Below are positions 1 to 5,461 of a DNA stretch of 5,461 nt, in pieces. The notes beneath the pieces are model-generated. The model saw only the letters and a program-made list of their open reading frames with translations, searched no databases and was not told where the DNA came from. Numbering within the stretch: the first letter of the stretch is position 1; each line of letters starts with the position of its first letter. The stretch comes from a bacterium (GTDB lineage: Bacteria > Patescibacteriota > Minisyncoccia > 2-02-FULL-40-12 > IGHO2-12-FULL-4): positions 1 to 5,461 of the forward strand of contig JAUYPS010000017.1 of the NCBI GenBank assembly GCA_030695705.1, given 5' to 3'. The position numbers were made by a program, and so were the translations under genes.

Positions 1-1
1 A

Positions 2-340
2 ACTGATAAAAACCCCGGTTCCTGCGCCAAGAGAGAATTCGAAGCGGAAACCGGCCTAAAACTGGAAAAAATTATTACTCTGGAAACCAAGGATATTAGC
101 GGTATTTGTCCAAGTTCCCGTCAAAGCGTACAAAGATCGCGGGGATTCCTTGGTCTTCTTCCGAAACCTTTGAAACTGCTCAAACCCGAACTTGATTCGG
201 AAGAATTTTTAAAGATTGTCCTAGTACCTCTAAAGGACTGGCTAGAACTGATAGAACAAGGTCATGCCAAAGACGCTATGGCCATTTGTTCAACTTATAT
301 GGCCTTAAGAAAACTGGGACGACTAAAATTAGTCCCATAA
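2..340 (+). CDS. Nudix hydrolase, C-terminal part (5' end outside window)
   Basis: An open frame enters from the left edge and ends at TAA 338-340, giving 112 residues with no start codon in view. Residues 11-19 read REFEAETGL, the second half of a Nudix box (consensus REUxEExGU), which binds the metal that activates water for attack on a nucleoside-diphosphate-linked substrate. The first half of the box (Gx5E) should begin just outside or at the extreme edge. Further on, an acidic LDSEEF segment, then VPLKDWLELIEQG and a final helix containing DAMAI, resemble the C-terminal part of ADP-ribose pyrophosphatase-type Nudix proteins. That subfamily call is an inference from layout and the substrate is not known. 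One oddity is Ala at the first position of the usual EE pair, although the second Glu is kept. The gene is followed immediately by its own terminator, so it is probably not co-transcribed with the transketolase genes. Confidence 0.75.
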   Translation, partial: TDKNPGSCAKREFEAETGLKLEKIITLETKDISGICPSSRQSVQRSRGFLGLLPKPLKLLKPELDSEEFLKIVLVPLKDWLELIEQGHAKDAMAICSTYMALRKLGRLKLVP

Positions 341-364
341 CGCCCTTAATTTGAGGGCGTTTTT
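339..364 (+). terminator. Intrinsic terminator after the Nudix gene
   Basis: A perfect 6-bp GC-rich stem, CGCCCT (341-346) with AGGGCG (354-359), encloses a 7-nt loop and is followed by five T (360-364). The last two bases of the stop codon (AA 339-340) can pair with the first two T, so the stem abuts the stop codon. This should end the Nudix transcript before the transketolase promoter. Confidence 0.85.
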
Positions 365-389
365 AAAACTCCAAAACAGATATTGCTCA

Positions 390-418
390 TTGCTTTTTCT
401 AGGTTTCTTTGATATATT
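390..418 (+). promoter_or_regulatory. Putative sigma70-type promoter of the transketolase operon
   Basis: TTGCTT (390-395) lies exactly 17 nt upstream of TATATT (413-418). The -10 matches TATAAT at five of six bases and is preceded by TG one base upstream (410-411), making an extended -10 that could offset the weak -35. Transcription would start near 425, leaving a leader of about 38 nt. The position between the upstream terminator and the first transketolase gene supports it. The call rests on sequence match only. Confidence 0.6.
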
Positions 419-462
419 CCAGTCAATTTCGTCAAGTTCTTAAACAATTTAGGGAGTAAAAC

Positions 463-1290
463 ATGGTAGACAATGGGGACTTACGGTTAATGGCAAAATT
501 GATCCGCAGGTTAATTCTAGAAATGACCTACCGAGGCAAAGAAGGTCATATTGGCACTGATTATTCTTGCGTTGATATTCTGACCGCCTTATACTTCTGC
601 GACATATTGCGAGTTGACCCCCAAAATCCGACCTGGCAAGAACGCGATCGTTTTGTAATGAGTAAGGGCCACGGCGCCGCATCTTTATACGCCACCTTGG
701 CGGTCAAAGGATTTTTTCCGGAAGAATTACTGAATGCTTTTTGTCAAGAAGGATCATCTCTCTCGGCTCATGTTACCTTTGACTGTTTGCCGGGAGTGGA
801 ATCTTCCGCCGGTTCCGGAGGACATGGATTGCCTATGGCTGTTGGGATGGCCTTAGCAGCCAAACATGACAACAGAAACTCAAAAATATACGTGCTGGTA
901 GGCGACGGGGAATGCCAGGAGGGCTCCATCTGGGAAGCTCTCTTATTCGCTGGGCACCATCAGCTGGATAATCTTACCCTTATCATTGACCACAACAACC
1001 TGCAAACCGCCGAAAAAGTTTCCGAAGTGGTTGGTCTTGAACCGCTGAGGGGAAAAATGGAAAGTTTTGGATGGCAGGCTCAAAATATCAATGGCCATGA
1101 CATTGATCAAATAAGAAATGCCCTGCTACCAGGAGAGCCGCAGTCCAAACATGGGCCAAGCACCCCTCGAGTGATTATTGCCAAAACAATAAAGGGCCGC
1201 GGAGTTTCTTTCATGGAAAACAATCCTATCTGGCATGGCCGGTGTCCGAACGAAGAAGAGTACCGCCAAGCCTGGGAGGAATTATCATGA
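463..1290 (+). CDS. Transketolase, N-terminal (TPP-binding) subunit
   Basis: This 275-residue protein matches the first third of a full-length transketolase, the domain that binds the thiamine diphosphate (TPP) diphosphate through Mg2+. Visible landmarks in order: GHIGTDYSCVDILTALYF (28-45), RDRFVMSKGHGAAS (61-74), GSGGHGLPMAVGMAL (117-131), and the TPP motif from GDGE (147-150) to NN (178-179). The C-terminal end has KTIKGRGVSFME and then WHG (257-259), with the conserved late His. Paired with the next gene it should transfer two-carbon ketol units between sugar phosphates in the cytoplasm, as in the non-oxidative pentose phosphate pathway. The start at ATG 463 is chosen because AGGGAG (451-456) sits 6 nt upstream. 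An internal ATG at 490 lacks such a site. The stop codon overlaps the start of the second subunit. It could instead serve a specialised sugar or natural-product pathway, since split transketolases occur in both settings. Confidence 0.93.
   Translation: MVDNGDLRLMAKLIRRLILEMTYRGKEGHIGTDYSCVDILTALYFCDILRVDPQNPTWQERDRFVMSKGHGAASLYATLAVKGFFPEELLNAFCQEGSSLSAHVTFDCLPGVESSAGSGGHGLPMAVGMALAAKHDNRNSKIYVLVGDGECQEGSIWEALLFAGHHQLDNLTLIIDHNNLQTAEKVSEVVGLEPLRGKMESFGWQAQNINGHDIDQIRNALLPGEPQSKHGPSTPRVIIAKTIKGRGVSFMENNPIWHGRCPNEEEYRQAWEELS
1274..1289 (+). promoter_or_regulatory. SD site and coupled start of the second transketolase subunit
   Basis: GGGAGGA (1274-1280) lies within the end of the first gene, 6 nt before ATG 1287, which overlaps the TGA stop at 1288-1290. 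This decides the start of the second gene and suggests coupled translation of the two subunits. Confidence 0.8.
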
Positions 1291-2234
1291 GAACAGATGT
1301 TGTTGAAACAATCTACCGAGCAGCTTTGAAAGACCCCAACATTTTTTTGATAACCGGCGACTTGGAACATTCTTCCGCCAAAAATTTTAAGCAAAATCTT
1401 CCGGACCAGCACATCAACATCGGCATGGCTGAACAGAATATGATCGGCGTGGCCGCCGGGTTGGCTCTCTCCGGAAAAAAAGTATTCACCATCTCAATTA
1501 TTACTTTTGCCACCATGCGCTGTTTCGAACAAATCAGAAATGATATCTGCTATCAAAATCTGGATGTAACCGTCATTGGAGATGGTGGCGGCTTTTATTA
1601 CAGCAAATCCGGCGCCACCCATAATCCCATCGAGGATATCGCCATTATGCGCACTCTGCCTAATATGAAAATAATTGCCCCGGCCGACTCACAACAAGCC
1701 AGATTACTTACCGAAAAAATTATTCAATCGCGAGGACCTTTTTATCTGCGTCTTGGCGGAAAGGTTGTCCCGGCCATTGAAGAACTGCGCGCTGACGGGC
1801 AACCAGAGATTGAAATGGGCAAAGGCCAGGTCATTCATATCGGGTCTGACGTTACCATATTTTCCTTTGGTCCCATCATTCGGGAAGCGCTGACGGCAGC
1901 GGAGATATTGGCTTCCTGCGGTATCAGAGCCGAAATAATTAATTTGCACGCCCTTAAACCTATTGACCGAGAACTGATTGAGGATAGATTTAATCGCCGG
2001 CAAGCCATCTTCACCTTGGAAGAGCATAGCGTCATTGGCGGTTTAGGCAGTGCCGTAGCGGAAATAATTTGCCCGTTATTTCACTGTCATCGTCGCCATT
2101 CAATTTTTAAAAGTTTTGGGATTAAAGATAAATTCACCAAAACGGTCGGCTCTCGGCAATATCTTTGGCAAATCAATGGTTTGACCGGCCAACAAATTGC
2201 CAATCAAATCATTGCCTCTTGTACTTGTATTTAG
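1287..2234 (+). CDS. Transketolase, C-terminal subunit (pyrimidine-binding and C-terminal domains)
   Basis: This 315-residue protein carries the remaining two transketolase domains. The pyrimidine-binding domain has GMAEQNMIGVAAGLALSGK (46-64), where E49 corresponds to the glutamate that activates the TPP aminopyrimidine, and GATHNPIED (109-117), where H112 matches the conserved active-site His region. The C-terminal domain has HALKPID (221-227) and EEHSVIGGLGSAVAE (245-259), typical of the transketolase/DXS/E1 C-terminal fold. The active site would form between this subunit and the N-terminal one. The start is ATG 1287, inside ATGA shared with the upstream stop, preceded by GGGAGGA (1274-1280) at 6 nt. 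An in-frame GTG at 1242 would add 15 residues unlike the family and is rejected. The stop-start overlap implies translational coupling and equal subunit supply. DXS is unlikely, because the length and two-gene split fit transketolase. Confidence 0.93.
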   Translation: MRTDVVETIYRAALKDPNIFLITGDLEHSSAKNFKQNLPDQHINIGMAEQNMIGVAAGLALSGKKVFTISIITFATMRCFEQIRNDICYQNLDVTVIGDGGGFYYSKSGATHNPIEDIAIMRTLPNMKIIAPADSQQARLLTEKIIQSRGPFYLRLGGKVVPAIEELRADGQPEIEMGKGQVIHIGSDVTIFSFGPIIREALTAAEILASCGIRAEIINLHALKPIDRELIEDRFNRRQAIFTLEEHSVIGGLGSAVAEIICPLFHCHRRHSIFKSFGIKDKFTKTVGSRQYLWQINGLTGQQIANQIIASCTCI

Positions 2235-2235
2235 T

Positions 2236-2262
2236 AAAGCTCCTCCTGATAGGAGCTTTTTT
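2236..2262 (+). terminator. Intrinsic terminator of the transketolase operon
   Basis: A perfect 9-bp stem, AAAGCTCCT (2236-2244) with AGGAGCTTT (2251-2259), closes a 6-nt loop and runs into six consecutive T (2257-2262). It starts one base after the TAG stop codon. Read on the minus strand the hairpin is followed by only three T, so its main direction is plus. Confidence 0.9.
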
Positions 2263-2280
2263 ATATAAGTTTCCCATATT

Positions 2281-2306
2281 AAAACCACCCTAAATATCGA
2301 GTGGTT
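2281..2306 (-). terminator. Probable terminator of the radical SAM gene
   Basis: On the minus strand, AACCACTC (2306-2299) pairs with GGGTGGTT (2290-2283) in an 8-bp stem with one G-U wobble, an 8-nt loop, and a short T run to 2281. It begins 11 nt past the stop codon at 2318. The wobble works only in minus-strand RNA; on the plus strand it becomes an A-C mismatch. That asymmetry supports this orientation. The T run is short, so termination may be partial. Confidence 0.55.
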
Positions 2307-2317
2307 GATATATTCAA

Positions 2318-4495
2318 TTAATGGTGTCCGGCAATTTCTTGGTGGGGATTTTTGTTGCCATAAAGGTGGGCTCCTTGGCGGTTGCCCCACCAGACCACTT
2401 TCTGGTACCACTCCTCCCAGGAATCCCAACGCTCTGTCCGCTCGGTCGTTTTGGTGGTTCGATCAAATGTGTATTGATGACATCCCGGAACGACGGCTAC
2501 GCTTTTTCCGACTAGTCCCGCTCTGTAGAATTCCCAGATGTTATAGGATAAAGTTAATTCTAAGTCGCTGGTTTGGAAGGGTAATTTAATCAAGGATTGG
2601 TTCAACTTAACGGCCTCGGATAAAATATCCGTAACTGGTTGATATCCTAGACAACTTACCAATAGTTTTTCCGCTTCTTGATAAAATTCGGCCAGTTTAT
2701 TTTTTTTGCAAAGCTCTATAAACACAAGTTCATTAGTCGGCCACCAAATATCAAGGTAATCTTTGGAATGAACATATTCCTCTTGGCCTTCTTGTATTCC
2801 TTTGACCATCTTCTCAAAAGAATTATATATTTCTGCCAAAATCGGAAAAGTTTCCGATTGAACAGCTTTTTCCATAATGGTTTTGAAAATTTGGCCATAA
2901 GGCAGGTGATATACTTCGTGGAGAACCATGATGGGAATCTGCAAAAGTTTATCAAAGTAGAGTAGGGTCACCATGTAACAGAGAACGTGAGTTCTGACCC
3001 AATCTTTTCGAGACATGGTGTTGGTGGCGATGACAAGTTCCTGATATTCTTTAATCCCACTAATCGAGTCATTTCTTTTGCCATGAGTGTTGATGATTGG
3101 GGTGCGGACAATTTCCATACCGTATCGTTCTTGATATTCTGGATTTCCCATTTCGGTATTGCGTAAAATCGAGAGGTTATTGAAATGGATATGGTTATGT
3201 TGGCCATTAGTGATGAGAGTCGAAATGCCGTCAAGAATACTGTCATAAGTTTCTTCCGGCATGCCGGGAATAATATCAGTCATGGTTAAAATTCCCGCCC
3301 CCGCTAATTCTTTTTGCATGGCGGAATATTCATCAAGTTTCATATTGTCCCGGCGAACCGCTTCGAGGGTGCCAGGATTGAGAGATTGCTGGGACATCAC
3401 CGTGGCTTTATTCAAACCGGCCTTTTCCAATATTTTTAGCGCACGAATCGTATGTGGTTTTGGATTCTTTGCATTTTGGGTGGAGACGGCTTCAGGATAA
3501 CCAAACTTTGCTTTTGATTCGATAAAAAATTCGGCAATCTGAACATCTCGCGTTAAAATGCCAAAGTTAGCGTTGCAAAGAAAAGTGTAAGAGATTTGGT
3601 GTTCACCAGCCCACATAATATCGGCGTAAATTTGTTCCATCGGAAATTTACTGACCTTATCTTCCGTGGCTCCTCCCCAGTCGCAGTAAGAGCATTGATA
3701 GGGGCATCCCCGGTCGGTTTCATATCTTTTGATCCATTTTTGGTCGGGAAAAGCGGCCATCAGCTTATCGAATATTCCAGTGGTAAACGGCGAAGGAGTT
3801 CCGGCCAGTTCTTTGTCTCCCATCCGTTCCAGCTTCATGTTGAAATGAAAATTGCCGTTGTTATCCAGAAAACTAATTTGAGGAATAGTACTTTTGTCTC
3901 GACAGCCATCAATGGCCATTTGTTCCAGAATAATTTTGAATATTCTCTCTCCTTCGCCATGACAGGCCAGATCAATAAAAGAGTGCGCGTGATGAAAGTC
4001 CTCCGTAAAATGAATTCTTTTGCGTTTTAGTTCATCTGGATCCAATTCCACCGTTCGATTCCGGCGGAATTGCTTTTTGCTGTCGGGAACTTGCGGCCCG
4101 CCAAAAATGACTAGGCCGTTTGGTTTCCGGCGTTTGTAGTCCTTGGCGATGGCTAAGGAGTTTTGCTCGTTCCAAACATAACTGCTAAATCCCACCAGAT
4201 CGCACTCGCTTAACATTTCTGAGGATTCTTCAATCCGCATAAATTTATAAATGGGAAGTTGAAATTCGTAATCCTTAGCATAAGTCAGATATTTCTGGGC
4301 GTAGGATTGGAGCATGCCCGCTACCAAAGGCAAATAATACTGATCGGGAGCATTCAATCCGCCGGAAAAACTGTTTCCCAGTTCGACCAGCCCGACCTTA
4401 ATTTTTTTGTTTGGCTTCACCGCTGTTCTGTTGGAAAGAATTTGTTCGGTGAGGATGGCCAAGGGATTGGTTCTTTTAGATGATTCTGCGGACAT
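2318..4495 (-). CDS. B12-binding-domain radical SAM protein, function unknown
   Basis: A 725-residue cytoplasmic-type protein with no signal peptide or membrane segment seen. Residues about 30-190 look like a cobalamin-binding Rossmann domain: KKIKVGLVELG, DLVGFSSYVWN (99-109), VIFGGPQVP (129-137) and ACHGEGERIF (177-186). The DxHxxG motif of His-ligating B12 proteins is absent. The radical SAM core follows, with CPYQCSYC (264-271), so C264, C268 and C271 should bind the [4Fe-4S] cluster. It continues with DWGG, NANFGI (308-313) and IPGMPEET (409-416). A C-terminal region of about 220 residues has no function I recognise and ends in a Trp-rich stretch around WEEWYQKVVWWGNRQG (693-708). Family knowledge suggests SAM cleavage to a deoxyadenosyl radical, perhaps with methylcobalamin-dependent methylation. 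The substrate is unknown. The start is ATG 4495, because the SD AGGAGG (4506-4501) lies 5 nt upstream; the GTG at 4501 lies within that SD. The gene is divergent from the SDR gene and convergent with the transketolase operon. Confidence 0.88.
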   Translation of the reverse strand: MSAESSKRTNPLAILTEQILSNRTAVKPNKKIKVGLVELGNSFSGGLNAPDQYYLPLVAGMLQSYAQKYLTYAKDYEFQLPIYKFMRIEESSEMLSECDLVGFSSYVWNEQNSLAIAKDYKRRKPNGLVIFGGPQVPDSKKQFRRNRTVELDPDELKRKRIHFTEDFHHAHSFIDLACHGEGERIFKIILEQMAIDGCRDKSTIPQISFLDNNGNFHFNMKLERMGDKELAGTPSPFTTGIFDKLMAAFPDQKWIKRYETDRGCPYQCSYCDWGGATEDKVSKFPMEQIYADIMWAGEHQISYTFLCNANFGILTRDVQIAEFFIESKAKFGYPEAVSTQNAKNPKPHTIRALKILEKAGLNKATVMSQQSLNPGTLEAVRRDNMKLDEYSAMQKELAGAGILTMTDIIPGMPEETYDSILDGISTLITNGQHNHIHFNNLSILRNTEMGNPEYQERYGMEIVRTPIINTHGKRNDSISGIKEYQELVIATNTMSRKDWVRTHVLCYMVTLLYFDKLLQIPIMVLHEVYHLPYGQIFKTIMEKAVQSETFPILAEIYNSFEKMVKGIQEGQEEYVHSKDYLDIWWPTNELVFIELCKKNKLAEFYQEAEKLLVSCLGYQPVTDILSEAVKLNQSLIKLPFQTSDLELTLSYNIWEFYRAGLVGKSVAVVPGCHQYTFDRTTKTTERTERWDSWEEWYQKVVWWGNRQGAHLYGNKNPHQEIAGHH

Positions 4496-4500
4496 CTCCA

Positions 4501-4508
4501 CCTCCTTT
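4501..4508 (-). promoter_or_regulatory. Strong SD site that fixes the radical SAM start
   Basis: The minus strand reads AAAGGAGG over 4508-4501, then TGGAG, then ATG at 4495. Because the alternative GTG (4501-4499) uses the last G of the SD itself, it cannot be initiated from this site. The ATG two codons later has ideal spacing. Confidence 0.85.
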
Positions 4509-4530
4509 TTAAAGTTCTAATCTTTCATAT

Positions 4531-4559
4531 ACCATAAATCATTTTGTTTAATTTGGCAA
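4531..4559 (-). promoter_or_regulatory. Putative promoter of the radical SAM gene
   Basis: On the minus strand, TTGCCA (4559-4554) is followed after exactly 17 nt by TATGGT (4536-4531), with four of six matches in each hexamer. An alternative is the extended -10 element TGGTATATG (4534-4526), which lacks a good -35. Either would give a leader of roughly 25-30 nt. The region between the divergent genes must hold a minus-strand promoter, but which element is used is uncertain. Confidence 0.4.
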
Positions 4560-4575
4560 TAAAATGTGCAGGATA

Positions 4576-4604
4576 TTGACATAAAGCAATATTACATTTA
4601 TATT
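4576..4604 (+). promoter_or_regulatory. Strong putative sigma70-type promoter of the SDR operon
   Basis: A consensus TTGACA (4576-4581) is separated by exactly 17 nt from TATATT (4599-4604), one base from the TATAAT consensus. Transcription would begin near 4611, giving a leader of about 29 nt before ATG 4640. This is the best promoter match in the window. It lies back to back with, and about 17 bp from, the putative radical SAM promoter, so a regulator binding there could affect both. I see no convincing operator palindrome. Confidence 0.75.
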
Positions 4605-4639
4605 TTCAAAACGCTCAAGATCTTTGACAAGGGGGAAAT

Positions 4640-5437
4640 ATGAACTTCCAACTGAACGGTCGGACTGCTCTGGTAACCGGCAGTAGTCGGGGAATTGGCA
4701 AAGCTATTGCTATAGCCTTAGCAAAAGAAGGTTGCCATCTCTATCTTTGTGCTAGAAATGCCGAAGGACTAGAAAAAACGTGTCAAGAAATTAGAAAGGT
4801 TGGGCACAATGCTTTTTACCATTGCCTTGACGCCACCAACCCAAAGCAGATTAAAAACTTTTTTGATAATTTTAAAGACAATCTTGATATCTTGGTAAAT
4901 AATATCGGAGGCGGAACAGAAAAAACCAATAAACTTTTTGAAATTTCTGAAGAAGATTGGCTGGAGACATATAAACTGAACGTCCTAAGCACGATGTGGT
5001 TTACTCAATATGCCTTACCTTTCTTAGAAAATTCGACACAGGCCAGAATCATTAATATTGGCAGCGCCACCTCTCACCAGCCAGGATTTAATAATCCCCA
5101 CTATGGTGCGGCTAAATCTGCTTTAGATCACCTGACCAAACGCCTAGCCAACGAACTGGCCCCGAAAGGAATCTGTGTTAATGTGATCGGGCCGCACGCC
5201 CTGCTTGGTGAAACTTGGGAAAGAGATGTCGTGAACCGAGCCAAAATCCAGAATTTATCATTAGAAAAGGCCCGGGAAACTATGACCAAAGAAGCTCTGG
5301 CGAAAATCCCTCTCGGCCGGCAAGGCACCCATGAAGACGTAGCAAATCTGGTAGTTTTTTTAGCCTCCAGCCGAGCGAATTTCATAACCGGAACATATAT
5401 CCCGGTTGATGGCGGCACCTTTAGAGCTATCCCATAG
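4640..5437 (+). CDS. Short-chain dehydrogenase/reductase (SDR), FabG-like
   Basis: A 265-residue classical SDR, of usual family length. The NAD(P)-binding glycine motif is TGSSRGIG (13-20). Arg39 after the second strand (CARN) hints at NADPH preference. NNIG (87-90) replaces the common NNAG. The catalytic tetrad is visible as N114 (KLNV), S142 (GSATS), Y155 and K159 (YGAAK). The C-terminal part has IPLGRQGTHEDVANLVVFLA (223-242) and ITGTYIPVDGG (249-259), as in FabG-type enzymes. The usual PG after the sixth strand is PH (185-186), which may alter the cofactor or substrate loop. The reaction is NAD(P)H-linked reduction of a ketone or oxidation of an alcohol. The substrate cannot be read from sequence, and a fatty-acid role is not implied. 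ATG 4640 is preceded by an AAGGGGG SD-like site (4629-4635) at 4 nt. It heads an operon with the next gene. Confidence 0.92.
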   Translation: MNFQLNGRTALVTGSSRGIGKAIAIALAKEGCHLYLCARNAEGLEKTCQEIRKVGHNAFYHCLDATNPKQIKNFFDNFKDNLDILVNNIGGGTEKTNKLFEISEEDWLETYKLNVLSTMWFTQYALPFLENSTQARIINIGSATSHQPGFNNPHYGAAKSALDHLTKRLANELAPKGICVNVIGPHALLGETWERDVVNRAKIQNLSLEKARETMTKEALAKIPLGRQGTHEDVANLVVFLASSRANFITGTYIPVDGGTFRAIP

Positions 5438-5445
5438 GAGAGAAC

Positions 5446-5461
5446 ATGAGATACCGGCCAC
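5446..5461 (+). CDS. Start of a further gene in the SDR operon (truncated by window end)
   Basis: ATG 5446 begins M-R-Y-R-P and runs off the window. An SD site AGGAG (5436-5440) lies 5 nt upstream and overlaps the SDR stop codon (TAG 5435-5437), so the two genes are 8 bp apart and very likely co-transcribed. Five residues are too few to suggest a product. The start is believable only because of the SD and spacing. Confidence 0.6.

Noticed and set aside
341..462. Possible riboswitch (for example TPP) before the transketolase operon
   Set aside because: The predicted leader is only about 38 nt, too short for a TPP aptamer. The single hairpin in the gap is explained as the Nudix terminator.
1242..1286. 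Upstream GTG start that would lengthen the second transketolase subunit by 15 residues
   Set aside because: The added residues do not resemble the family, and the ATG at 1287 has a well-spaced SD and an ATGA overlap with the first gene.
1107..1412. Minus-strand open frame across the junction of the transketolase genes
   Set aside because: It is antisense to two clear transketolase reading frames and has no motif of its own.
3596..4030. 144-residue open frame on the plus strand opposite the radical SAM gene
   Set aside because: It lies wholly antisense to a strongly supported gene, shows no recognisable motif and has no convincing SD. It is best explained as a shadow of the coding strand.
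4624..4629. Second TTGACA hexamer just before the SDR gene
   Set aside because: No -10-like hexamer lies 16-18 nt downstream, and initiation there would fall inside the coding region. It is probably chance.
5128..5418. Minus-strand open frame opposite the SDR C-terminal half
   Set aside because: The opposite strand encodes conserved SDR motifs throughout, and the antisense product looks like low-information composition.

Overview
The window is a compact bacterial locus of moderate G+C. It has short intergenic gaps, clear Shine-Dalgarno (SD) sites, sigma70-type promoters and intrinsic terminators. It holds four complete genes plus pieces of two more at the edges. I see no tRNA, rRNA, CRISPR array, insertion sequence or long repeat. 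The organism cannot be named from this sequence. A transketolase split into two genes and the tight gene packing occur in many bacteria, including candidate-phylum (CPR-type) genomes, but any such placement is a weak inference.

Layout from left to right: (1) the 3' end of a Nudix hydrolase gene (+), whose stop codon runs straight into an intrinsic terminator; (2) a promoter and a two-gene operon (+) encoding the N-terminal (TPP-binding) and C-terminal halves of a transketolase, joined by an ATGA stop/start overlap and closed by a strong terminator; (3) a large radical SAM protein (-) with an N-terminal B12-binding-type domain, converging on the transketolase operon and having its own terminator-like hairpin; (4) a 144-bp divergent promoter region; (5) a short-chain dehydrogenase/reductase (SDR) gene (+), followed after 8 bp by the start of another gene in the same operon, cut off by the window end.

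The transketolase halves should form one TPP enzyme that moves two-carbon ketol units between sugar phosphates. The SDR should be an NAD(P)H-linked oxidoreductase. The radical SAM protein has the domain order of cobalamin-dependent radical SAM enzymes, many of which methylate or rearrange unactivated carbons, but its substrate is unknown. The three are separate transcription units, so a shared pathway is only suggested by position. Such a pathway might build an unusual sugar or a small molecule. The radical SAM gene is the most interesting item here.
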